A program made the translations under genes and the position numbers. From contig JARYZH020000095.1 of NCBI GenBank assembly GCA_030021035.2, positions 1,302,001 to 1,366,000 of the forward strand: DNA of 64,000 nt. The letters are read 5' to 3'. The stretch comes from Notholithocarpus densiflorus (lineage: Eukaryota; Streptophyta; Magnoliopsida; Fagales; Fagaceae). Shown in pieces: positions 55,500 through 64,000 of this stretch; within the stretch, counting starts at the first letter, position 1; every line of letters starts with the position of its first letter. The notes beneath the pieces are model-generated. The model was not told where the DNA came from and made no database searches. It saw nothing but the letters and a program-made list of their open reading frames with translations.

Positions 55500-56834
55500 T
55501 GACCCTGCTTGGTCTCCTTGCCCATTGGGCTAATACAAAAACTGTTTTAACCTTTCATCTTTGACCAGTTGCTCCAGATGATTCCATAAAGTCCTACAGT
55601 CCTTGGTGGTGTGTCCTCGTTCTTGGTGGTACTAGCAATGAAGACTTTGGTTGTGCCTCATAGGGTCTCCTCCCATCTTGTTTGGCCATTTGAAGTATGG
55701 TTCATTCTTGATCTTTTCCAAGACTTGATTTACTGGTTCTCGAAACACCGTGTTAACCATTTGAGGAGCCGTATACCCAGATTGCCCCATAAAATCCCTT
55801 CGGGGTCTATTATTATTGTATCTATCTGACTTGAAATCCCTCCTGTCCTGAGGGATAACTTTAGCCTTTCCTTTCCCTTACTACTGGTCTTCCTCAACCC
55901 GTTTGTATTCGTTAATACGGTCCATAAGCCGACGCACACTCTTTACCGGCTTCTTGGTCAAGGACTTTCTCAAATCATGCTCGGCAGGCAAGCCGACCTT
56001 GAAAGTTCTTATAGCCACGTCATCAAAGTTCCCATCGATCTCATTGAACATCTCCTAGTATCTGTCCGAGTACGTTTTTAGGGTCTCCCCTTCTCTCATG
56101 GACATAGACAACAAGGAATCTAAGGGCCGAGGAATCCTACTACACATAATAAAGCGAGATCCAAACGCCCGAGTGAGTTCCTTAAAGGAATCGATGGAAC
56201 TTGCTCCTAAGCCATCAAACCACCTCATGGCCACGGGCCCTAAACTGGAGGTGAACACCTTGCACATCAAGGCCTCATTCTTGGAGTGCACAGCCATTCT
56301 CTGGTTGAAGTGGCTTACGAGTTCCACAAGGTCTGTTCGGCCATTGTATAAGGTGAACATGGGCTAAGTGAACCACCGAGGAAGTCTCCCTCCCTCAATT
56401 TTGCACGTGAAAGGTGATCTAGAAATTTGGTTAAGCGCTCTGCTCATCGCATCATTTCCCAAGCCTTTGGAAGACGAGCTCCTGTTTCTGTGCTCATGGT
56501 GGTAGTCCTTATCATACGGGAAAGATTCACTAGGAGGAGTCCTTGATCTGGGTCTATAACTACCATCCTCCTCCTCGTCAGAAAAGAAGTCAAAATTGGA
56601 TGGAGTTCGCCTTCGCCGTTCGTGGCGCAACTTCCTCTTCAAATGATCAATCTCCAGTTGCATGGCTCTAGTATTCTCCTCATGAGAGATATGACTCCCA
56701 CCTTGAGATTGGCTCCTGCTAGTATGGGTGGTATGTACACTAACCTCCTAGTCCCTTCTTCGCTCAAGATTAACAAAATGATCTTGACATTGGGACCCTA
56801 TAGATTCCTTTAGATTCGGACTTGAACCTACCAT
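55500..56834 (-). pseudogene. gag of gypsy-B
   Basis: The frame begins MVGSSPNLKESIG at 56834 and has a stop near 56750. An Arg/Ser/Asp-rich region follows (LKRKLRHERRRRTPSNFDFF). The capsid domain runs from 56360: LYNGRTDLVELVSHFNQRM, FTSSLGPVAMRWFDGL and FGSRFIMCSRIPRPLDSLL, continuing in broken frames to an Arg/Lys-rich C-terminal part. Retrotrans_gag-type capsid; several stops. Confidence 0.85.
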
Positions 56835-56870
56835 AGTTGGACATCAAACTCACTAAAACACAAGAATTTT

Positions 56871-56887
56871 CCATAGACGGTGCCAAT
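56871..56887 (-). other. Primer binding site of gypsy-B
   Basis: Reverse complement ATTGGCACCGTCTATGG next to the LTR end CCTTACA. It is close to the TTGGCGCCGTCTGTGGG primer site known from plant gypsy elements. Confidence 0.8.
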
Positions 56888-57307
56888 TGTAAGGACTGGA
56901 TTTCAGTCATAAGCCCAAAAGTTAAAAGGATATAGGCCCAAAGCGCCCAATACAATGAATTTGTAGAGAATGGGTTGGAAAACTAGGCTATAATGAGTTG
57001 GGTAACGATTATAGTGGATCCAAATGACAAGAAAGTAAAAGTGGACTGGTTGTATCTAATGAAAATCGTCCTCGACATAGTCCGAGGATATCAGTTCTTG
57101 TATATATTTCTTGAAGTTGATTACAAGTACAGTTCTTATAGCTACAGTGTTTCTCCATTAATTCTTTGGTCCTTTTCCTTCAGGGTCTTCTTTCTGTTTT
57201 ATACTATCTTCCTTCTTTCATCTCTACCTTCCATGTGTAGGGTAGATTGCTGGTGTTGATCCTTGTCCCATCAGCACCTTCCTGAAGTCTCTGGTAGTAG
57301 CTGTAAG
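56888..57307 (-). repeat. 5' LTR of gypsy-B, partial
   Basis: Ends CAGTCCTTACA (TG at 56888 on the plus strand). It matches the LTR at 36236-36979 until 57307, where copy B of the copia-like family begins. In the other copy the sequence continues 'ggctgaaaatt'. The part beyond lies outside the window. Confidence 0.88.
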
Positions 57308-58341
57308 TGATAGGCCACAAACGTATTGATCCCTTGTGATAAATTAATTGATTAATTAGCCAAGTTTATTAATTAATCAAATTAACATGCAAATGCGTGG
57401 TAGCACAAACGAATCACCAAACAACTAAATACGCAGCGAAAAATAAAAAACACGATGATTTGTTTACGAATGGGGAAAACCTAACGGCAAAAACCCCATC
57501 GAGTGATTTTCAGGTCACCACTCTTGAAACTCCACTATTATCACAACAAGCAGTTATAAGTAAAGGAATCCCAAGTACCTTACCAACCTACAGTTGAACC
57601 CTTACCCCAATATCCAATTGGACTTGTTCTGTAGTGACAGTTCTCCCTTTTGATGCACGGCTCCCAAGTACGTGACTAACCAATGCGCGGATCCCAGTAC
57701 GCGACTTCAATCACCAACTAGAAAAGGTTGTTGGCTGCAAAGTTCTTCAGTTCATCCACACGATGAAGATCAAGAAGATGCTTGGTTACAAAACCCTATG
57801 GTGCACATACACAGCAACTTCTTCACAAGAAAGAGATGAACAAGGGCAAGAACTTTGTCTCCAGTCACAATTTGCTTGAAAAAGGTTTTCTCAATGCTTG
57901 TGCAACTTGTGAACACTTTGACGGCCCTTAAAACAATCCTTTTATATGTTTAGGGTTAGGAGAAAAGAAGGCCCAAACACATAATCACGGATCCCAAGAA
58001 AAACAGATCAGATTGCTGTTTTCTTAAACCTCGACAGATAGAAGCTGTCGAGCATCTGTCGAGCTAGCTGTCGAGCCACGGGGCTGAAACAACTTCTTAA
58101 ACCTCGACACATGCTAGATGTCGAGCTAGCTGTCGAGTTTTAACAACTCTGCACTTTCAGCTTGTTTTCTTGAACAGACTTGAAGGCTTCAACACTTGAT
58201 CTTGAAACATGGTTTCTTGAAGTATTTAAACACATCCTAAATCTACTCAAATACAAGTAAAGTGCGTTTTGTCAAAGGATAAGCCAATTACATAAAATAG
58301 TGACATATGTTCCTAACAAGTGAAACACATATGTCCTAACA
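57308..58341 (-). repeat. 3' LTR of copy B
   Basis: The reverse complement starts TGTTAGGACATATGTG at 58341 and ends TGTGGCCTATCA at 57308, 1034 bp. It has the GTCGAG/CTCGAC cluster at 58140-58025 and TATAAAAG at 57946-57939. Polypurine tract AAAAGGAGAGAT at 58353-58342. Near-identical in layout to the single LTR at 7963-8976. Confidence 0.92.
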
Positions 58342-58353
58342 ATCTCTCCTTTT

Positions 58354-58905
58354 GGCAATCCGTGACAAAACCACAACAAACAAATGAACATATGAGAGAA
58401 GTCATAAATCACTCAACTCATATTCACTTGTTGAATACAATAAAATCTATCCTAACACAAACTCTTGAAAAACTTTGCAAGAAGAGAGTTTATGACAAGT
58501 AGACTTTGACAACCTGTATTTCTGAAACACTTTAAACAAAACTCATCAAGGCATCTTTGTGTGAAGCAGAAATAATAGATTGCATACAAGTATAAGAAGC
58601 ATGTGTAAAACGGGAGAAAAGAAACAACACATGTAAGAGGTAGGTGAAAGAAACAACATACATCAATATATAGAAAGAAATAAGTACAATGTATGTCTAA
58701 ATGGTCACAAGACCCAATGTACAAGAACAATGTATCTATAAAAGAAAGAAAAGAAAAGATACATAATATCCTCACTACATCCCTCAGCACTCAACAACAC
58801 TCCCCCTAACTAAAATGTCCTATACTAACTCTCCCCCTAAGTATGACTACTCTCATATCCAAAACTACTCCCCCTTTTTGTCACGAGTGACAAAGGGTAA
58901 GAGTG
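58354..58905 (-). other. 3' non-coding tail of copy B
   Basis: Non-coding region between the Transposase_32 stop and the polypurine tract. It matches 31614-32120 of copy A, for example the 'ctccccctttttgtca' block. No ORF of note. Confidence 0.7.
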
Positions 58906-60073
58906 TCAAGTAGACATCTCATCAGAAGAGCTAGCATCTCCATCATCAGCATCAGAAGCATTATCGTCATCACCATCAGCATCATCATCAGAATCAAAAT
59001 CCACTGGAGGTGGTGGAGGAGAAACCTCTGGAGCAAAACCACCCATGGTCGCCTATCGTCATGCAATACGACTGACATGAACGTTCACCTGATACAACTC
59101 CGTAGAGAGTGTATCAAGGCGAGCATCTATGCACTGCAGTTGTGCCATGATGTCTCCAAGTGACACATCACTCGTAGAAGAGGAGGGAGCGGATGTGGAA
59201 GGAGCAGAACGGGAGGGAGGAGCTGCTGAATCCGACTGCCGAGAATGAAACTGCGCCTCATTACGTTTAACGGTAGCACAGTCTATGGCATACATGACAG
59301 AAAAATGGTCGGAAGAGGGAAAAGGAACAAAAAAATGGCATAGAATCCGCGTGATAGCCGAAAGGAAAATGAGCTTATCACGGGTAGCCGTATCCCTATA
59401 CACATCTAAGATAGAAAGAATGAAATGTGAAGGAAAATCTATAGTGAGGTGCTCTAACAAGGAAAGCAAGAGTCAAGCACGAGGCTCTGTGATAGAGTTA
59501 TAGTGAGAGAGTGGGTGCAAAACAAAAGTCATCACCATGTTCATGAATCTAGGACCTTTAGCAAAGGCCTTACATGGTGTGAACTGACGCTCACCCCAAT
59601 CAGAAGGGCGCTCACAAAATGCAGAAATCATCTCGTCTTTGGACACAGTCTGTAGATGCTCACAACTAGGGTAGTTAGGAGACACTACCCTAGGGACATG
59701 AAGCACATCCGCAACAAGCTGCGGTGTGACGGTGATGCGCGTACCTCGAACGCGAGTAGAAAAGAGAGGTACTGAAAAATCGAAACCATGCATGTTGGAG
59801 TAAAACTCCTAGATCAGCACGGTCGGACAAGTGATCGGGACGTCACACAGTGACTCCCATCCCCGACTGTGAATGACAGTGGGAAGGTCAGTGTCGGCGA
59901 AGTCCGCCAAAATGACTCGACGTTCCGAATGAACACCTCATCGAGAAAAGTTCTCTGAGAAGTCTTTTCGGGCATCCTCATCACGGAACCGAAGATGAGA
60001 CAGAGTAGGATTAGAAGACGATGCCCTAGAACGCAATGGGTTCTGGGACGGAGCTGACTTACACTTAGGTGCC
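58906..60073 (-). pseudogene. Transposase_32-type ORF, copy B, broken
   Basis: Homologous to 26604-27677: MAPKCKSAPSQNPLRS, RGWESLCDVPITCP, EFYSNMHGFDFSVPLF, VRGTRITVTPQLV, DVLHVPRVVSPNYPS, FAKGPRFMNMVMTFVLHPL, LLSLLEHLTIDF. In-frame stops at about 59938, 59809, 59470 and 59060, mostly CGA-to-TGA or CAG-to-TAG type. After the last stop the same frame continues with a proline run and a very acidic tail (DFDSDDDADGDDD). Copy C lacks or has altered this tail, so the ancestral protein was probably longer. Confidence 0.8.
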
Positions 60074-60935
60074 ATAGACACGACTAACATAAACAGAAAG
60101 AGAGGGAGAGAGAGAATAAGACAATCAGAAAAGCTCCAAAACAATTCAAATATAATAAGTATATTGAAAATGGAGTACGTATGCATGGAAAATGCATGAG
60201 CATGTGACATGTAAAAGAAATTGCATCATGGGCTCAGCCTAATCCAATCCTACCAGCACACAAACAATTGCACACATCTAAAATGCATGATAATACTGTT
60301 ATTATGCTAATGTGATGCAATGCATGAGATTTTAAACTCATTTAAGTGAAAATCCATCTAAAATTTCAACAATAACTCATCAATTTTGAAAACCCCCAAA
60401 AAATTTTCAAAAACCCCAAAACCTAGGTTTCAAAACATGAAATGCATGAAAATGAAGGAGATTAGAAGCTTACCAAGTGAGGAAAGACTTGAAAAATATT
60501 GAAAAACACCTTTGGAAGAGGTTTGGAGTGAGAGAGATAGTGTTTGGGAGATGAACAAGGGCGGACAGATTGAGAGAGATCGAAGAAATGAGAACCGGAT
60601 CGCGAAGAGAGAATATATAGATCCTTAGTAATTATTGATAGATAGAGGTGTCGATAGGTGTCGAGACATCTGTCGAGGAAGGTGTCGAGAAAAAAAACTT
60701 CAACAGATACAGCTGTCGAGAAGGTGTCGAGGAACACAGTAAAGACACAAGAACAAAAGCTCGATCGATCCACTAGCTGTCGAGAAGCTATCGAGGGTCC
60801 AGGAGATTTTTCGTTCGATCCACCAGGTGACAAGAAGCAGGTGAGATTGCGATAAGAAAAAGCTTAAGAAGCTCGACAGATAGCCAAGTGTCGAGGAGGT
60901 ATCGAGGAGGTGTCGAGAAAGCTTTTCAAAACAGT
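60074..60935 (-). promoter_or_regulatory. Promoter-like region of the copy B Transposase_32 ORF
   Basis: Minus-strand order: GTCGAG/CTCGAC cluster (60935-60640), a TATA-like TATATATT at 60618-60611, then a leader to the ATG at 60073. Same arrangement as in copy C and in the LTR promoter. Confidence 0.55.
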
Positions 60936-62007
60936 TTTTCGAGAAGAGAAAAACACAGATATGAATGCAATTAAGCATGCAACTCAACCAATGATCCAAT
61001 CAACATATTAGACTCTCAAAATCATCTCTCAACAAAGATTTTAAGCACATGGATCTTCAAAAACACACGCACACACTGAACAAGTCTAACCAATTTTATA
61101 TTTCAAAAACAAGTTAAGACAGTTTAGTGAGCATACATTAACACATGTAAAACTTGTGATGGCCAAATCACATTGTACCTGCATATGTATCAAGAGTAGC
61201 AAAGAATATTGCGTGTCGTGTGTGAAGAACATCGCAAGATTGCAAATGTGTCACCATGTTATGATAATTTGAGATAAAAGAGAATCACTTTAACTCACAC
61301 ACAATCATAACTGTTTGATGGGGATTATCACATTTGAGGTACATCCTATAACTCCCACATCTCCTAGAATACACGCTTACAATCATATTTAAAAGCATTT
61401 TTGATCTTTTTGCTTTTGATTTTTCTTTGTATGTTTACTTTTTAAGCAAATTATGCATGGGCATATAAGAGATAGAAAAGAAATACCCAATTATGTTAAG
61501 CATTTTACATTCCAATTTCGCTATGCCGAAGCACAAAAATGTCATTCATGATTGGCGAGCAACAGTGGTGAGATGGTTATTTGTGCCTTTCTCTTAGGAT
61601 TTTCTAATCCTTCCCGTCAAAAAGAGTGATACGAGTGTTAAGTACAAGAGATAACTTAATCTTACTCATCACAAATAAGAGCCACAAAGCTCACTTGCTT
61701 AGTTGTGCATAGAGATGCTCATCTAAGCTACAAGAGATAAAAAGTTTAGAAAACTTTGTTTCAATGGCCATCCAAGGTACACAAGTACCAATGTACACAA
61801 AACACATACTGTTTTTGTATTTTTCTGATTTTTCAATTTTTATTTTTTATTTTTATATGAAAAACAAAACAAAGCAAAACTGAAAAATAACCAAACAACA
61901 ACATGTTAAACAAAGCAAATATAAAAACGAGGCTGACTCAAAACTTGAAAGCAAAACACACAAGTAATGCAAACAAAAACAAGAAGAGAGATAAGAAAGT
62001 GATAGAA
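60936..62007 (-). other. Conserved non-coding middle region, copy B
   Basis: Matches 28491-29533 and 32300-33250 block for block. No coding similarity; no pol remnants seen. Confidence 0.75.
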
Positions 62008-63859
62008 TCACTTTGAGCCTTTTTCCTTCCACACCCTGGAAGAACCTTTCCTTTGATTAAACCCTTGAACTGGTGGTGAGGAGGAAAATTTGAAACCATT
62101 TAAGTTCGAAAGGAACATGAGGGCTTTGAGAAGATCTCCAAGGGGAGCAAGAGAGGATTGAAGCTGATTCTAGCTTCCAGATGCTATCATGCCGTTGCTT
62201 TGTTGAGTGGCAAGCCACTTATAGCAATTTGGTCGGGTATGACCGACAACTCCACAATGATGACAGAGATGCTGCTTCTTCTGTTTAGGCTTTTGAGAGT
62301 TAGCCTTTTTAGCCCTAGGGTTCTTAGTTTCTTTCTTATCTTGCTTAGGGGGTGCTCCTAAGATAGATATATTCTTGTCTAAGTTCTCACTAGCTAAAAT
62401 AGTTTTAACATCATTGTTCTCAATTTCAACATTATTGCTAGGAGGAACAAAAACAGTAGAACTAGTAGAAGCAATATTAGAGGAAGAAAGACCATACCCT
62501 AAACCTGTTCGATTGGATGCAGATTTCTGAAGATTTAGCATCTCATCGAGCTTTGCACTTGAAGTCCTCTCCAATTGAGCTCTGACTTGAAATAGCTCCG
62601 CTTCAAACTTCTTGGTCTTCTCAGCCAAGAAATTGTTCTTGAATCTCAGTGCTCCAATAGTTTGATTTGCTTCATCAAACTTTGTGGAAAGCTCTTCACG
62701 ATCAAGTTCCACATCACTGAGCTTCTTAGTGGCCAGCCTATAAAGTTTCTCATGTTTTTTAGAAACTTTGTACAATTTTTCATAGGCTGTATGGATATCA
62801 TCTTGATCATCAATTTTCTCAGAATTGGACTCCACCAAGTCCTCTTCTTCATCCACACTTTCAATAATCCCTTCAGTAGGATTGACAGTGGCAGTGAAGG
62901 CATTCAAGATTCCGTCATCTTCATTGTCGGAATCATCCTCAAGCTTAGTGTCGCTTAAAGTAGCAGCAAGTGCCTTGCTCTTCCCAATGCTCTTGAGATA
63001 TGTAAGACACTCATTTTTCATGTGACCGAAGCCTTGACACCCAAAGCACTTAGGTTCTGCTGGAATAGTGTACTGACCGCCATCCCTTGCATCTTTCTTC
63101 CCTTTATCTTGGCTCTTGAACTAAGAAGAACTGGATTGCCTATGGTCCTTGTTGAAGCCCTTTCCATTTGCGTTCTTCATAAACTTCTTGAACTGCCTGG
63201 TGATGTAAGACTTCATCTTAGAATCTTCATCGTCTGAAGACTCATCTGTGTCACTGTTCTTGGCCTTCAGCACCATGCTCTTGCTTTTGCCTGACTTACT
63301 AATCCTTGTTAACCCTAGCTCATAAGTCTGTAGATTACCAACTAGCTCTGTCAAAGGAATCTTGTCGATGTCCTTTGATTCCTCGATCACCGTAATCTTG
63401 GCATGGAATCTCTCAGGCAGAGATCTGAGCACCTTTCTCACAATCTTGGGTTCAGGAATGGTTTCCCCAAGATTGAAAGCTGAGTTCACTATGTCCTTGA
63501 GCTTGGCATAGAAATCATCGAACGACTCATCCTCCTCCATCTTAATCTCTTCGAAGCTTGTAGTGAGCCTCTGTAGCTTCGAATCCTTGACAGCCTTTGT
63601 TCCCTCATAGGTTGTCTGGAGGATGGTCCATGCCTCCTTAGCAGTTTCAGTGGAGGATATCTTCTTGAACTCCTCATTGGTGACCGCACTGAATAAGGCA
63701 TTCAATGCCCTGCTGTTGAAGTTTGCCACCTTGATCTTCGCATCATCCCAATCGGCCAGCGCTTCTGTAGGCTTGGTCTAGCCTATCTCCACAGCTTGCC
63801 ACACTTTCTCATCTAAAGACTGCAAGAAAGCTCTCATGCGTACTTTCCAGTATGCATAG
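62008..63859 (-). pseudogene. Copia-type gag (copy B), N-terminus replaced by LTR
   Basis: Begins within YAYWKV directly at the LTR edge. It continues with FNSRALNALFSAVTNEEF, FDDFYAKLKDIVNSAFNLGE and RKVLRSLPERFHAKI (UBN2-type capsid), an acidic segment, a first knuckle (about 63060-63020), a long coiled-coil-like region (YEKLYKVSKKHEKLYRLATKK), the knuckle CHHCGVVGHTRPNC and the end WKEKGSK at 62008. It has only a few stops (63119, 62170 and a frame break near 63780). It lacks a start codon and about 18 N-terminal residues. Confidence 0.85.
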
Positions 63860-64000
63860 TAATAGGCCACAAACGTATTGACCCCTTGTGATAAATTAAT
63901 TAATTAATTAACCAAGTATATTAATTAATCAAATTAACACGCAAAGCGCATGGTAGCACAAACAAATCACCATAAACTAAATATGCAGTGGAAAATAATT
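63860..64000 (-). repeat. LTR at the right window edge
   Basis: The reverse complement ends GGCCTATTA at 63860 (usual end GGCCTATCA) and matches the first 140 bp of the copy B 3' LTR. It continues outside the window. It joins gag with no primer site between. Confidence 0.85.

Larger units (their letters stand above)
51183..57307 (-). mobile_element. gypsy-B: Ty3/gypsy retrotransposon, 3' truncated
   Basis: Minus-strand order: partial 5' LTR (57307-56888), primer site, gag, protease, RT, RNase H, integrase, three tandem ~85-bp units (51450-51183). The 3' LTR is missing and the element ends abruptly at about 51183. The 5' LTR is split by the copia-like copy B at 57308. Reading frames are longer and less damaged than in element 1, suggesting a younger insertion. 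Confidence 0.9.
57308..64000 (-). mobile_element. Copy B: gag-only copia-like retrotransposon with Transposase_32 ORF
   Basis: Minus-strand order: 5' LTR (63860 and beyond the window), gag (63859-62008), middle region, GTCGAG cluster and TATA, Transposase_32 ORF (60073-58906), tail, polypurine tract, 3' LTR (58341-57308). There is no protease, integrase or RT anywhere. This is the most complete example of the family here. It sits in the 5' LTR of gypsy-B. Confidence 0.85.

Noticed and set aside
58881..59163. Met/Leu-rich and Ile/Ser-rich frames
   Set aside because: Alternative frames of the acidic Asp/Ser tail (GATGATGAT-type codons) of the Transposase_32 ORF.
1..64000. CRISPR arrays, rRNA, complete tRNA genes, prokaryotic operons
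   Set aside because: None seen. Tandem repeats lack spacer structure, and tRNA-like motifs are limited to primer sites and the SINE.

Overview
This is a repeat-dense stretch of a flowering-plant nuclear genome. The signs are PIF/Harbinger, MULE, hAT and Helitron-type DNA transposons, LTR retrotransposons with plant-type primer sites, a tRNA-derived SINE, and plant mobile domain (PMD) and 'putative plant transposon protein' ORFs. There is no prokaryotic gene organisation. A woody eudicot (perhaps Fagaceae) is my guess from the general look of the repeats and is unverified.

Layout. 1-2226: 3' part of a PIF/Harbinger element. 2393-3519: a non-autonomous MULE with a perfect 9-bp target duplication. 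4601-5608: a second terminal-inverted-repeat element. 5706-42155: one very large nested complex. Its outer member is a plus-strand Ty3/gypsy element (element 1) whose outermost flanks carry the same 5-bp duplication, TCCAT, 36 kb apart. Element 1 has LTR, gag, protease, RT, RNase H and integrase, then an antisense PMD gene with its own upstream region next to the 3' LTR. Three insertions split it: a single-LTR copia-type insertion in gag (7963-9166), a minus-strand sister element (element 2, 18585-38893) inside its PMD gene, and a hAT element (41030-42053) inside its 3' LTR. Element 2 keeps its 3' LTR and PMD gene, but its gag-pol has been replaced by orphan DNA, by pieces of a gag-only copia-like family, and by a fragment of another gypsy (gypsy-B).

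42161-51180 is the least repeat-dense part. On its minus strand (about 48005 to 45215) lies what I think is the only real host gene: a TATA box, a signal-peptide exon, seven tandem exons of exactly 93 nt that each encode a 31-residue FPDYD/polyproline repeat, a tiny terminal exon with the stop, and a poly(A) signal. Its 3' end is duplicated at 50262-51140, so a tandem paralogue existed and was cut off by a transposon.

51183-57307 is gypsy-B (minus). 57308-64000 is a copia-like gag-only element (minus) that carries a Transposase_32-type ORF under its own promoter; it sits in gypsy-B's 5' LTR and runs off the window.

Two themes stand out. First, two unrelated LTR retrotransposon families carry an extra plant-domain gene with its own upstream region: PMD antisense in the gypsy, and the Transposase_32 ORF in the gag-only family. 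Second, the secreted repeat-peptide gene. Nearly all transposon ORFs are decayed by stops and frameshifts, many of them C-to-T type, as expected for old methylated repeats.
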